From NCBI GenBank assembly GCA_035765415.1, contig DASTXR010000052.1, forward strand, positions 1 through 64,000: a stretch of DNA of 64,000 nucleotides, written 5' to 3'. The notes beneath the pieces are model-generated. The model worked only from the letters and a program-made list of their open reading frames with translations. It was not told the DNA's origin and did not search any database. This DNA comes from CADEED01 sp035765415. GTDB lineage: Bacteria; Pseudomonadota; Gammaproteobacteria; Steroidobacterales; Steroidobacteraceae. Below are positions 16,352 to 24,809 of this stretch, one piece after another. Position numbers and translations under genes: made by a program. Numbering within the stretch: the stretch's first letter is position 1; each line of letters opens with the position of its first letter.

Positions 16352-19008
16352 CGCATGATTCCTTCGCCGTAAGCGGGGTCGGCATAGTTCTCGAACCGGC
16401 TGAACTGGCCGCGGAAAGTCAGGCGGATATCGCCCGTCTCACCGTTACGATGTTTGGCGAGGTCGATGTCGGCGACGCCCTTCTTCGGCGTCTCCTTGTT
16501 GTAGACCTCTTCGCGGTAGATGAGCAGGATCATGTCTGCATCCTGCTCAATGGCGCCCGAGTTGTGACTAACTACTCCATCGGCTAACCAGTTATGAAAC
16601 CGTGGAACAGTCAGATCGAAAGTTTCAGTTTCGCCCGCAGGCTCCACCGACACGATTCGATCCCAGAACATCGGCGTCAATGCCCAAGCCTTCAGCTCAT
16701 CATCTTGAAGCAAGTCCGCGTACTCTCCAATGAGTTCGCGCGACGGCGAAAACTTGAACTGACTGAGTCCGCCGTACGAAACGCCGCGCATATGCGCCAT
16801 TTCCCTCGTGCTGATCCCGCTCCTTCGCATCCTGCTTCGCACCGTCTGAAATACGGATTCCGGAAGAGTGTCGACGTTGCTGTGCCGTCGCAAAGCCGAA
16901 AGCTGCGTCGACAAGAGCCCAATAGGTCCGAACCTTGGTCCGAATCCACCCACTTTGTCGACGAAGATTCTCATGTCTTCTCCGCCGGAAACATCGACGG
17001 TATAAACAGGCTTGCCCACTGACTGTTGAACTTTCCGTTCGCGGCTGACGATGCCCAACCTCAAGAGCAACGCCGAAACATCACCCGCCAACCCGCGACT
17101 GCACGTACTGAAGTAGACACGCGACGATCCTTTCGTACCTGGCTTGCGCAGCACAACGCTGCCGTCAGTCGCCCAAAGGTGCCGAAGCAGGGTTCCGATC
17201 TGCTTGTTTGAAAGTTGAAAGACAGCCGCCGGCAGTCGCTTTTCGTGCGACCTCTGATTGAACAAGCCCAGATCTTTGAGCCATTTGCCGACTCCCGCGG
17301 GCTGCCATCGATTGCCATTCCCGGAAATGACCAGCTGATGCCACTTGCCGATTCCATGATGGCGCGAAACTTTGCTACCGAATGCCTCTGCGCTATCTCT
17401 GACGGCCCGACTGTTTTCTTCGGATGCCGTTGTGTAGCGCAACGGCTGGTGAGTCAGATAGCTGCCATCACCGACAAGGTGGCCAAGAAGTATCAACCAG
17501 TGCTCGGGCCACTCGATGGGGTTCGAAACTTCTGGCAATCCCCTCGCAATGGCCACTCGCTCACCGGGTGCACAATCTGCCAATGATCTCCAGCCGCTGC
17601 CAGAGAGCACGCGATGATCCGCGGTAGCTTGAAGAGTACGACCGCTTGCCAATTTGAGATCGAACACCGGCTTGACGCCGGTGGACCAGACAATTTCCGC
17701 CTTCGCAGCCACCGGTTTCTGTTCTTCGTCGAGAGCCCAGACTTCCGGCGCCTGGCCAACCAATGATGCGATCTGCACGCGTCGCCCATCCGTGAGGCAC
17801 ACCAGCGTCTCTCCCGCGACGCACTCGCGCAGATCCGACATCACCGGCCGCTTGTTCTCACGCTGCTCCACGCCGCGATTCAGCTGCGACAGCGCGATGA
17901 CCGGGCAGTGAATCTCTTTCGCCAGCGCCTTCAACCCGCGCGAGATCTCCGAGATCTCCGTCGCGCGATTCTCTTTCGTGCCCGGCACCGACATGAGCTG
18001 TAGATAGTCGACCACGATGAGATCGAGGCCGTGCTCCCGCTTGATGCGTCGCGCGCGCGCGCGCAGCTCCGTCGGCGTGAGCGCCGGCGTGTCGTCGATG
18101 AAGATCTTGGCGTCCTGCAACTGCTTGGTCGCCCCGGTAATACGAGGCCAATCGTCCTCGGACAACTTGCCGCTGCGGATGTTGCCGAGGTGCACGCTGC
18201 CCACCGACGACAACATGCGCGTCAGCAGCTGCTCGGCGGGCATTTCGAGCGAGAAGATGGCAACCGATGCGCGCACTCCTTCCTTGAGCGCGGCATGTTC
18301 GGCGATGTTGATGGCCAGCGTGGTCTTACCCATCGACGGGCGACCCGCGATGATCAGCAGGTCGCCGCCGCGCAGACCACCGGTTTTCGAGTCGAAGTCG
18401 ATGAATCCCGTGGGCAGGCCGCGTGGCTTGTTAGGGTTGTTGTAGAGGTCGTCGATCTGGTCGACCAGCGCCGGCAATGCCTGGCGGGCGCTCACGTAAC
18501 CCTTGCCGCGGGCCGAGCCTTCGGCGATGGCGAATATGCGGCGTTCGGCTTTCTCGACGAGGTCGCGCGCGCTCTCGCCTTCTTCGCTCCAGACGGAGCC
18601 CGCGATTTCACCGCCCGCGCTGACCAGTTCGCGCAGCAGCGCGCGTTCCTTGACGATTTCAGCGTAAGCGCGTGCGTTGGCCGCGCCCGGCGTGTCGCGC
18701 GTCAGCGTGCCGAGATAAGCCAGGCCTCCGGCATCATTGAGCTTGCCGAGCCGCTGCAGATGTTCGGAAACCGTGACCGGATCGCAGGGCTGCGCTTCAC
18801 CCGCGAGCGCGGCGATGCTCTCGAAAATGAGCGCGTGGTCTGGCCTGAAAAAATGCTCTGCCGTGACCACGTCGCCGACGTTGTCCCACGCCGAGCGATC
18901 GAGCATGAGGCCGCCCAGCACCGCCTGTTCCGCTTCCTCGGAATGAGGAGGCGTGCGCAGGTCAGACGGACCCGAAGCATTGCGACGAAATTTGGGCGTG
19001 CTCGACAT
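16348..19008 (-). CDS. dnaB: Replicative DNA helicase DnaB with an in-frame intein
   Basis: Precursor of 886 residues. Without residues 396-816 it is a normal 465-residue DnaB: N-terminal primase-interacting domain (LRTPPHSEEAEQAVLGGLM), Walker A GRPSMGKTT (222-230), Walker B VVDYLQLM and the ALSQLNRGVEQR helicase motif. The intein interrupts SDLRE|SGAIEQDAD, which in uninterrupted DnaB is a continuous conserved loop. The C-extein begins with Ser and ends in DPAYGEGIMR. After splicing the protein should form the hexameric fork helicase. It is followed by alr with overlapping stop/start and preceded by the rpsF-rpsR-rplI operon. Confidence 0.95.
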   Translation of the reverse strand: MSSTPKFRRNASGPSDLRTPPHSEEAEQAVLGGLMLDRSAWDNVGDVVTAEHFFRPDHALIFESIAALAGEAQPCDPVTVSEHLQRLGKLNDAGGLAYLGTLTRDTPGAANARAYAEIVKERALLRELVSAGGEIAGSVWSEEGESARDLVEKAERRIFAIAEGSARGKGYVSARQALPALVDQIDDLYNNPNKPRGLPTGFIDFDSKTGGLRGGDLLIIAGRPSMGKTTLAINIAEHAALKEGVRASVAIFSLEMPAEQLLTRMLSSVGSVHLGNIRSGKLSEDDWPRITGATKQLQDAKIFIDDTPALTPTELRARARRIKREHGLDLIVVDYLQLMSVPGTKENRATEISEISRGLKALAKEIHCPVIALSQLNRGVEQRENKRPVMSDLRECVAGETLVCLTDGRRVQIASLVGQAPEVWALDEEQKPVAAKAEIVWSTGVKPVFDLKLASGRTLQATADHRVLSGSGWRSLADCAPGERVAIARGLPEVSNPIEWPEHWLILLGHLVGDGSYLTHQPLRYTTASEENSRAVRDSAEAFGSKVSRHHGIGKWHQLVISGNGNRWQPAGVGKWLKDLGLFNQRSHEKRLPAAVFQLSNKQIGTLLRHLWATDGSVVLRKPGTKGSSRVYFSTCSRGLAGDVSALLLRLGIVSRERKVQQSVGKPVYTVDVSGGEDMRIFVDKVGGFGPRFGPIGLLSTQLSALRRHSNVDTLPESVFQTVRSRMRRSGISTREMAHMRGVSYGGLSQFKFSPSRELIGEYADLLQDDELKAWALTPMFWDRIVSVEPAGETETFDLTVPRFHNWLADGVVSHNSGAIEQDADMILLIYREEVYNKETPKKGVADIDLAKHRNGETGDIRLTFRGQFSRFENYADPAYGEGIMR
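16561..17823 (-). mobile_element. DnaB intein with LAGLIDADG homing endonuclease
   Basis: Protein intron of 421 residues. Splicing blocks are present: block A starts at Cys396 (CVAGETLVCLTDG), block B contains TADH (462-465), block F has TFDLTVPRFHNWLADGVVSHN with His815-Asn816, and the next extein residue is Ser, so a standard class 1 mechanism is expected. Two LAGLIDADG-type helices are visible (LLGHLVGDGSY, 507-517; HLWATDGSV, 610-618), indicating a homing endonuclease that may still be active. The first codon is TGC at 17821-17823 and the last AAC at 16561-16563. By eye the DNA is less GC-rich than the flanking exteins, consistent with horizontal arrival. Confidence 0.93.
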
Positions 19009-19089
19009 GTATGACCCCGCGTGGACGCCGGCTAGTTTCTACTGTCGCGACTCGGGCGACCAGCGGAAAAATTCACGCCAGACTCGCAA

Positions 19090-19131
19090 AAGAAAACGGC
19101 GCCCTTCTTCGACGAAGAAGGAGCGCCGTTT
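19090..19131 (-). terminator. Rho-independent terminator of rpsF-rpsR-rplI
   Basis: On the minus strand a long hairpin of about 17 paired bases (arms 19094-19111 and 19113-19131, one mismatch/bulge) is followed by TTTTCTTTT. It lies just after rplI and before dnaB, so dnaB probably has its own promoter. Confidence 0.88.
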
Positions 19132-19154
19132 CGCAAGCGCTTGAAAGTCCGTGC

Positions 19155-19604
19155 TTAGTCTTCAGCGGTGATCACCACCGGCAGCTGCACGTCGATGTCC
19201 GTGTGCAGATGCAGGGTGATCACATGCTCGCCGACCATGCGCAACGGGCCTGTGGGCAGGCGCACTTCGGCACGCGCGACCTTGTAGCCGGCGTTGGTGC
19301 ACGCCTCGGCGATGTCCGCCGTGCCGATCGAGCCGAACAACTTGCCTTCGGTGCCCGCCTTCGCGGTGATCTGCAGCTTGAACTCCTTGAACGCGGCAGC
19401 GCGGCTTTCCGCGTCCTGGAACTGCTCGCGTGCAGCCTTTTCGAGTTCAGCGCGGCGCGCTTCGAACTTCTTGACGTTTTCAGGAGTGGCCAGCGTGGCC
19501 TTGCCCTTCGGCAGCAGGAAATTGCGGCCGTAACCCGACTTCACCTTGACGCGGTCGCCAATGGTGCCGAGGTTGGCCACTTTCGTTAAAAGGATGACGT
19601 CCAT
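19155..19604 (-). CDS. rplI: 50S ribosomal protein L9
   Basis: Protein of 149 residues starting MDVILLTKVANLGTIGDRVKVKSGYGRNFLLPKGKA (given here in part as the L9 N-domain), then the long connecting helix rich in Ala/Glu/Arg/Lys and a C-terminal domain with GKLFGSIGTADIAEA. It binds 23S rRNA near the L1 stalk. Third gene of the rpsF-rpsR-rplI operon, eight bases after rpsR, followed by a strong terminator. Confidence 0.97.
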   Translation of the reverse strand: MDVILLTKVANLGTIGDRVKVKSGYGRNFLLPKGKATLATPENVKKFEARRAELEKAAREQFQDAESRAAAFKEFKLQITAKAGTEGKLFGSIGTADIAEACTNAGYKVARAEVRLPTGPLRMVGEHVITLHLHTDIDVQLPVVITAED

Positions 19605-19612
19605 GGTGAGCC

Positions 19613-19906
19613 TCAGTGCTGATCGGTGTACGGCAGCAGCGCGAGGTAACGCGCACGCTTGATCGCCGACGAGAGCTGACGCTGGTAGAACGCCTTCGTG
19701 CCCGTGATGCGGCTCGGAACGATCTTGCCAGTCTCGGTGATGTACTGCTTCAACGTGCCCAGATCCTTGTAATCGATCTGCTTCACGCCTTCGGCGGTGA
19801 AACGGCAGAACTTGCGACGGCGCGAGAACGAGCGGTTGCCACCGCCGCCACCGCCACCACCACCAGCGCCACCCGGACCACTACGACGCGGCTTGTCTTC
19901 TTTCAT
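19613..19906 (-). CDS. rpsR: 30S ribosomal protein S18
   Basis: S18 of 97 residues; the conserved part begins at FSRRRKFCRFTAEG and runs through IDYKDLGTLKQYITETGKIVPSRITGT to KRARYLALLPYTD. The N-terminal extension is unusual: after MKEDKPRRSGPGGA it has nine consecutive glycines (15-23), encoded by imperfect GGT/GGC repeats at 19838-19864. The ATG at 19904-19906 overlaps the rpsF stop by one base (TGATG), so it is translationally coupled; a GTG one codon earlier is less likely. Confidence 0.95.
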   Translation of the reverse strand: MKEDKPRRSGPGGAGGGGGGGGGNRSFSRRRKFCRFTAEGVKQIDYKDLGTLKQYITETGKIVPSRITGTKAFYQRQLSSAIKRARYLALLPYTDQH

Positions 19907-20310
19907 CACGCGTTTACTCCCATGTCATCGTCATCGCTGGCGAACGGCGAGTCGTCACGACTCCGGCGCGGGCCGCCTTCTTTCTCTTCCTGCGCGGCCT
20001 TCGCCATCGGCGACGGCTCTGTGACGGCTTCGTCCATGTTCACGACGAGGTGACGCAGCACCGCATCGGAGAACCGGAACGCGCCGGTGAGCTCGGCCAG
20101 CGTCTTCTGGTCGCACTCGATGTTGAGCAGCACGTAGTGCGCCTTGTGGACCTTGGCGATGGGGAACGTGAGCTGGCGACGGCCCCAGTCTTCGAGACGG
20201 TGCACCGTGCCACCACCGGCGGAGATCATTCCGCGGTAGCGCTCGACCATGGCCGGGACTTGTTCGCTCTGGTCCGGATGGACCAGGAACACGATTTCGT
20301 AATGCCTCAA
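19906..20310 (-). CDS. rpsF: 30S ribosomal protein S6
   Basis: S6 of 134 residues. The start is set at TTG (20308-20310): AAGGAG lies six bases upstream and the protein then begins LRHYEIVFLVHPDQSEQVP, exactly where S6 proteins begin. The frame extending to 20403 would read through the leader. The central WGRRQLTFPIAKVHKAHYVLLN is diagnostic. The acidic tail (DDSPFASDDDDMGVNA) resembles the E. coli tail that RimK extends with glutamates. S6 pairs with S18 on the 30S platform; the two genes overlap. Confidence 0.95.
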   Translation of the reverse strand: MRHYEIVFLVHPDQSEQVPAMVERYRGMISAGGGTVHRLEDWGRRQLTFPIAKVHKAHYVLLNIECDQKTLAELTGAFRFSDAVLRHLVVNMDEAVTEPSPMAKAAQEEKEGGPRRSRDDSPFASDDDDMGVNA

Positions 20311-20332
20311 TGTAGTCTCCTTAAGGATGTTA

Positions 20333-20360
20333 GCCACCCGCCTGAGGTTGACGGTGTGGC
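20333..20360 (-). promoter_or_regulatory. Candidate S6:S18 autoregulatory leader hairpin
   Basis: In the rpsF 5' leader the minus strand folds as GCCAC / GTGGC enclosing ACCGTC, AACCTCAGG and CGG elements, about 12 bases before the Shine-Dalgarno. Known S6:S18 leader motifs are hairpins with an unpaired CCG that mimics the 16S site. Position and the CCG next to the outer stem fit, but I could not fold it computationally. Confidence 0.4.
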
Positions 20361-20414
20361 AAGGAGAACCGGCCGGGGCCTTTGCGGACCCCACCCGGCT
20401 CAAAACGGGCGCGA

Positions 20415-20443
20415 AGAATACTCAACGCCCCACTCAATAACAA
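20415..20443 (-). promoter_or_regulatory. Promoter of rpsF-rpsR-rplI
   Basis: On the minus strand TTGTTA (20438-20443), 17-base spacer, TATTCT (20415-20420). Both hexamers are four to five of six to the sigma-70 consensus and spacing is optimal. Predicted start is near 20408, giving a leader of about 100 bases that contains the candidate S6:S18 hairpin. Confidence 0.65.
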
Positions 20444-20499
20444 GAGCTTGGCAGGCCGAAAAACCTGACTCACCGCATGATTTTCAAGTACTTGCGCGC

Positions 20500-21267
20500 T
20501 CAGCGGCCCTTTTTGCCTGCCAGGCGCTGGCGCAGCGCCTCGTACAGCAGCATTCCGCTCGCCACGGAAACGTTGAGACTCTCCACGGCGCCCTGCTGGG
20601 GCAGCCGGACCGTGAGGTCGCAGGTTTCGCGCGTGAGTTGCCGCAGGCCCGAGCCTTCGGCCCCCATCACCAGGGCAATCGGGCCGCTCATGTCGGTTTC
20701 ATGCGCGAGTTTCGGCGCATCGGCATCCGCGCCCACGATCCACAGGCCCGCCTCCTTGAGCAGCCGCAGCGTGCGCGCCAGGTTGGTGACCACCGCAATC
20801 GGCGTGGTCTCGGCAGCGCCGGCCGCCACCTTGCGCACGGTGGCATTCATCTGCACGGCGCGGTCCTTCGGGATGACGACGGCGAGGGCGCCGCAGGCAT
20901 CGGCCGTGCGCAGGCAGGCGCCCAGGTTGTGAGGATCCTGAACGCCGTCGAGCACCAGCACGAACGGCGCCTTGCCGTCACTGGCTTCGAGCTGTTTCAC
21001 GATCGCGGCAACCAGTTCCTCTTCGTGCCAGACCGCGAGCGGCTGCACGTCGACATACACACTCTGGTGCACGGCATCGCCGAACAGTTGTTTGAACACG
21101 GCCGGAGACGCGCGCTTCACCGTCTTGCCTGCCTTCTGTGCCAGCGCCTGGATCTCCGTCATGCGCGGATCGGCACGTCCTTCGGCAATGGTGACCGTCG
21201 CGACGCGCTCGGCGTGCCGCGTGAGCAGCGCCCGCACCGCGTGCAGGCCGTAAACCTTTTCGCTCAT
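20500..21267 (-). CDS. rlmB: 23S rRNA (guanosine-2'-O)-methyltransferase RlmB
   Basis: SPOUT-family 2'-O-methyltransferase of 255 residues that methylates G2251 in the 23S P loop. The substrate-binding N-domain begins MSEKVYGLHAVRALL. The three TrmH motifs are present: LDGVQDPHNLGACLRTADA, IALVMGAEGSGLRQL, and PQQGAVESLNVSVASGMLLYEA. The start ATG at 21265-21267 overlaps the rnr stop (ATGA); 61 upstream residues in the same frame are out of family and shadow rnr. Order rnr-rlmB is conserved in gammaproteobacteria. Confidence 0.95.
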   Translation of the reverse strand: MSEKVYGLHAVRALLTRHAERVATVTIAEGRADPRMTEIQALAQKAGKTVKRASPAVFKQLFGDAVHQSVYVDVQPLAVWHEEELVAAIVKQLEASDGKAPFVLVLDGVQDPHNLGACLRTADACGALAVVIPKDRAVQMNATVRKVAAGAAETTPIAVVTNLARTLRLLKEAGLWIVGADADAPKLAHETDMSGPIALVMGAEGSGLRQLTRETCDLTVRLPQQGAVESLNVSVASGMLLYEALRQRLAGKKGR

Positions 21268-23357
21268 CCCCTGCCCTTGGCTTTTGGCCTGGCGTGCCGG
21301 TGCGGCGACTTCTGCAGTCCGATCTTGCCCGGCGTATCCAGCGTGACGAGCGACAGGTCGACGAGACCTTCGATGGGATTCACGCTGGTGACGATGACGT
21401 GCACGCGCGCGCCGATTCCGAGGCGCCGCTTGTTGGCCCTGCCCACCCACGCGCGGCCGCCCTGCTCCATCACGTATTCGTCATCGCGAAGGTTGTCGAT
21501 GTGCAGCAGCCCGTCGGTCCCCACGGCCGTGAGCTGCACGAACGCGCCGAATTCCACCACCGTGGTGATGAGACCTTCGAAGGTCTGGCCGATGCGATCG
21601 CGCAGGTATACACACTTGAGCCAGGAATTCACGTAGCGATCCGACTCGTCGGCACGCTTTTCGAGTTGCGTGAGCTCGGCGCCGGCGAGCGCGAGCTGCC
21701 CGCCGTCGTAACGCATGCCGTACGGATCCGAATCCGACAGCATCGCGCGCAGGCAGCGATGCACGACGAGATCCGGATAGCGGCGAATCGGCGACGTGAA
21801 ATGCGCGTAGTGCTTGAGCGCGAGGCCGAAGTGCCCGATGTTCTGCGGCTGATACACCGCCTGCATCATCGAGCGCACGATCAGCGATTCGATGAACGGC
21901 CGCGATTCGTCATGGCCCAGCCGGTCGGTGATGGCGCGGAAATCCCGCGGGCTCACCTCTTCGGGGAACTCGGCGGCAATGCCGAGCGCGGTCAGCGTCT
22001 CCAGCAGAAGAGTCAGCTTCCTTTCTTCGGGCTTGCCGTGCACGCGGTACAAGGTGCCGACGCCGCGCAATTCGAGCTCGCGCGCCACCGCCACGTTGGC
22101 GAGGATCATGCATTCCTCGATGAGCTTGTGCGCCTCGTTGCGTTCGTACATGTACACGCGCTGGATGCGTCCCGACGCGTCGAAGTCGAACTCCGCCTCG
22201 GCGGCATCGAACTCGAGCGCGCCCCGCTTGTGCCGCGCCTTGAGCAGCGCGCGATAGACGTCCACGAGCGGCAGCAACTTCTCGGAGAGCCCCGCCAGTT
22301 CCGCGAGCGCTTCGGGTCGTTTCTCGAATAGCGCCGCGAAAGCCTGGTCGTAAGTGAGGCGGCGGGCCGAGCGCATCACGGCCGTGTAACAGCGGGATTC
22401 CAGCAGCGTACCCGTGCGCGAGACGATCATCTCCGATGCGAAGCACAGGCGATCGACGTTCGGCTGCAGCGAGCACAACACGTTCGACAGCGCGAACGGC
22501 AGCATGGGAATGACACGCGTCGGGAAATACACGCTGGTGCCGCGCTCGCGCGCGCTGGCATCGAGCGCCGTGCCACGACGCACGTAATAGCTCACGTCGG
22601 CAATGGCGACGATGAGCCGGAAACCCTTGGCGTGCGGTTCGCAGTAGACCGCGTCGTCGAAATCCTTGGCGTCTGCACCGTCGATGGTGACCAGCGGCAG
22701 GTTGCGCAGGTCCACGCGCCGCGACGCCTCCGTAGCGTCGACCGAATTGCCATAGGACTCCGCCTCGCGGACCGCCTCGGGCGAGAACTCCCGTGGCAGA
22801 TCGAAGCGCGCGATGGCAGCTTCGCAGGCGAGCTCGACCGGCTTCTCCGGATCGAGACGCTTGACGACTCGCGCCTGGGGAGTGGAACCCGACCCCGCGT
22901 ACCGCGTCACCGCCGCGATCACCCAGTCGCCATGGCGGGCGCCGGCGAGATCATCCGGCGGCACGAGACAACGCATGCCGATGCGCCGGTCCGCGGCCGT
23001 GACGAACGCCGTGCGGCCGTGCACTTCGAGCGTGCCGACGAATTCCTTGGTCGCATGCTCGAGAATTCTTTCCAGGCGGCCCGAATAGCGGCCATCGCGG
23101 CCGCGTTCCACGGTCACACGTACCCGGTCGCCGTGCATGACGCCGGCCATCTGCGGCGGCGGCAGAAATACCGCCTCTTCCTGGCCTTCGATGCGCACGA
23201 ACCCGAAGCCCGCGCGATTCGCGCTCACGATGCCCTCGGCGACCCTGTCATGCCCGTGGTTCGCGGACGTGGCGGATGCCGGGCGGCGCCCGGCCGGTTT
23301 GTGCGTCTGGCGCGGGTTTTCGTGGCTTCCGCGTGATTTTCCGTTTCTGCGTTTCAA
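21264..23357 (-). CDS. rnr: Ribonuclease R
   Basis: 3'-5' exoribonuclease of the RNB/RNase II superfamily, 697 residues. Cold-shock domains lie at about 40-180 (GIVSANRAGFGFVRI...), the RNB catalytic domain begins near VTIDGADAKDFDDAVYCE with the metal-binding aspartates, HFTSPIRRYPDLVVHR is diagnostic, and a C-terminal S1 domain (GLITTVVEFGAFVQL) and basic tail follow. E. coli RNase R is 813 residues; this one lacks the N-terminal helix-turn-helix extension. Start TTG at 23355-23357 is supported by AGGAAG seven bases upstream. Overlaps rlmB by ATGA. Confidence 0.95.
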   Translation of the reverse strand: MKRRNGKSRGSHENPRQTHKPAGRRPASATSANHGHDRVAEGIVSANRAGFGFVRIEGQEEAVFLPPPQMAGVMHGDRVRVTVERGRDGRYSGRLERILEHATKEFVGTLEVHGRTAFVTAADRRIGMRCLVPPDDLAGARHGDWVIAAVTRYAGSGSTPQARVVKRLDPEKPVELACEAAIARFDLPREFSPEAVREAESYGNSVDATEASRRVDLRNLPLVTIDGADAKDFDDAVYCEPHAKGFRLIVAIADVSYYVRRGTALDASARERGTSVYFPTRVIPMLPFALSNVLCSLQPNVDRLCFASEMIVSRTGTLLESRCYTAVMRSARRLTYDQAFAALFEKRPEALAELAGLSEKLLPLVDVYRALLKARHKRGALEFDAAEAEFDFDASGRIQRVYMYERNEAHKLIEECMILANVAVARELELRGVGTLYRVHGKPEERKLTLLLETLTALGIAAEFPEEVSPRDFRAITDRLGHDESRPFIESLIVRSMMQAVYQPQNIGHFGLALKHYAHFTSPIRRYPDLVVHRCLRAMLSDSDPYGMRYDGGQLALAGAELTQLEKRADESDRYVNSWLKCVYLRDRIGQTFEGLITTVVEFGAFVQLTAVGTDGLLHIDNLRDDEYVMEQGGRAWVGRANKRRLGIGARVHVIVTSVNPIEGLVDLSLVTLDTPGKIGLQKSPHRHARPKAKGRG

Positions 23358-23410
23358 CTATTTTCTTCCTGGATCGTGAGGGGCTTTTCATCGAGGAATA
23401 TGCCCCTCGA

Positions 23411-23439
23411 TTGACAGCCCACAAAGTGGTGCGTACCTT
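23411..23439 (+). promoter_or_regulatory. Promoter of tRNA-Leu
   Basis: Consensus TTGACA (23411-23416), 17-base spacer, weak -10 TACCTT (23434-23439), followed by a GC-rich discriminator (CGCCGC) like those of stringently controlled stable-RNA promoters. Predicted start about 12 bases before the mature tRNA. Confidence 0.6.
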
Positions 23440-23458
23440 TCGCCGCTCTTCGCACCCT

Positions 23459-23543
<85 letters not shown>

Positions 23544-23627
23544 ATCAATTCAATGGATTACGCGCGTTTCGCCGGTCTGCATGGCGGACCCGCGATCGCA
23601 CCCGCGCGGATTCTACGCACAGTTGGC

Positions 23628-24647
23628 TCACGCGACGCGAACCTTGGCGTCGCGCGGGGCGGTTCCATGCCAGCGTTTGAAGGCATGCGAGAAGGCGCCC
23701 GGATCCTGGAATCCCAGTAACCACGCGATCTGGCTGATCGGCAGGTTTTCGTCTTTCAGATAACGGTCCGCGAGGTCGCGCCGTATCCCGGTCAACAGCG
23801 CCGAGAAGCTGGTGCCTTCATCGGCGAGATGCCTCGCCAGGCTTCGCTGGCTCATTCCGAGACGGCTCGCGACCAGCGCCGCACGCGCCTTGCCGTGCGG
23901 CAGCAGCCTGGCGACCTCGTTCTCCACGCGAGTGCGCATCGATCCACGGCTGGCCGTGCTGCGCGCGCGGGCTTCCTCGCAGATCGCGAGCAGCACGCGA
24001 TTGAGGTAGGGATCTGCCTTCACGACGGGCAGATCGCCTGCGCTTCTCGCGAACAGGACTTCATCGTCAGCCGCGCCGAATTCGAGTTCGCAACCGAAGT
24101 AGCTAGTCATTTCCCGAGTGCCGCGCTTGCGCGGATGGGCGAAGCACACGCGTTGCGGGATCAGGCGCGCGCCCGTCAACTCCCGAAGCATGCGCACCGC
24201 GGTCGCCGTCCAGAACTCCACCTGGTGCCGGTCTTCGTAACGGCTCACGCCGGAGAAGGTCGTACGTATCCCGACGTACCGGCCATCGATGAAGTGCTGA
24301 ATCACGCCTTCGTTGATCAGGCTGCTGTAGCGCGCGGCAAGCTGACAGACATCGCGCACCGTTTCTGCGCTCGCCAGCGCGTAGTAATAGAGTCCGACGG
24401 CGCGCAGCTCGCTGACCTGTGCGAGATGAAAGCCGAGCAGATCGTCGTTGGTCGCCGCGCCCACCAGGTTGACGAATTCGATCTGGTCGCGCACCCGCAA
24501 CCGCACCCGTGGATCCTCGACCTGGCGTCGCGACAGGCCGGACCGATCGAGCAGCGGACCGGTGGCAATTCCAGCGGATCGCGCGTGCGCGAAAGCCAGG
24601 CGCGTCAACACTCCGAGCGCACGCGGAAGCCGCGTGTTCCGTCTCAC
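23628..24647 (-). CDS. AraC-family transcriptional regulator
   Basis: Regulator of 339 residues with GTG start. The N-terminal half matches the Arabinose_bd-like domain (PF12625) found in OruR/ArgR-type AraC proteins. The C-terminal HTH_18 domain (about 235-335) shows VASRLGMSQRSLARHLADEGTSF and ISQIAWLLGFQDPGAFSHAFKRWHG. Such proteins often control lipid, sterol, ornithine or aromatic catabolism. No adjacent same-strand target exists; it is divergent from a receiver protein 162 bases away. Ligand and targets are unknown. Confidence 0.88.
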   Translation of the reverse strand: MRRNTRLPRALGVLTRLAFAHARSAGIATGPLLDRSGLSRRQVEDPRVRLRVRDQIEFVNLVGAATNDDLLGFHLAQVSELRAVGLYYYALASAETVRDVCQLAARYSSLINEGVIQHFIDGRYVGIRTTFSGVSRYEDRHQVEFWTATAVRMLRELTGARLIPQRVCFAHPRKRGTREMTSYFGCELEFGAADDEVLFARSAGDLPVVKADPYLNRVLLAICEEARARSTASRGSMRTRVENEVARLLPHGKARAALVASRLGMSQRSLARHLADEGTSFSALLTGIRRDLADRYLKDENLPISQIAWLLGFQDPGAFSHAFKRWHGTAPRDAKVRVA

Positions 24648-24809
24648 GGCGTCCGGCTCGTGGCTGGAAACGACAGGTTTCTGGCCACTGGCGACAAGTG
24701 GTCCGCGCGCAGCCGGACGTATAAAACGCGCAATCTCAACCGGGAACCTGCACCCGCGCCGGCGTGACTAACAATCCGGGTGCGCGGAAGCATCCCCCAC
24801 CAGAGCGGC

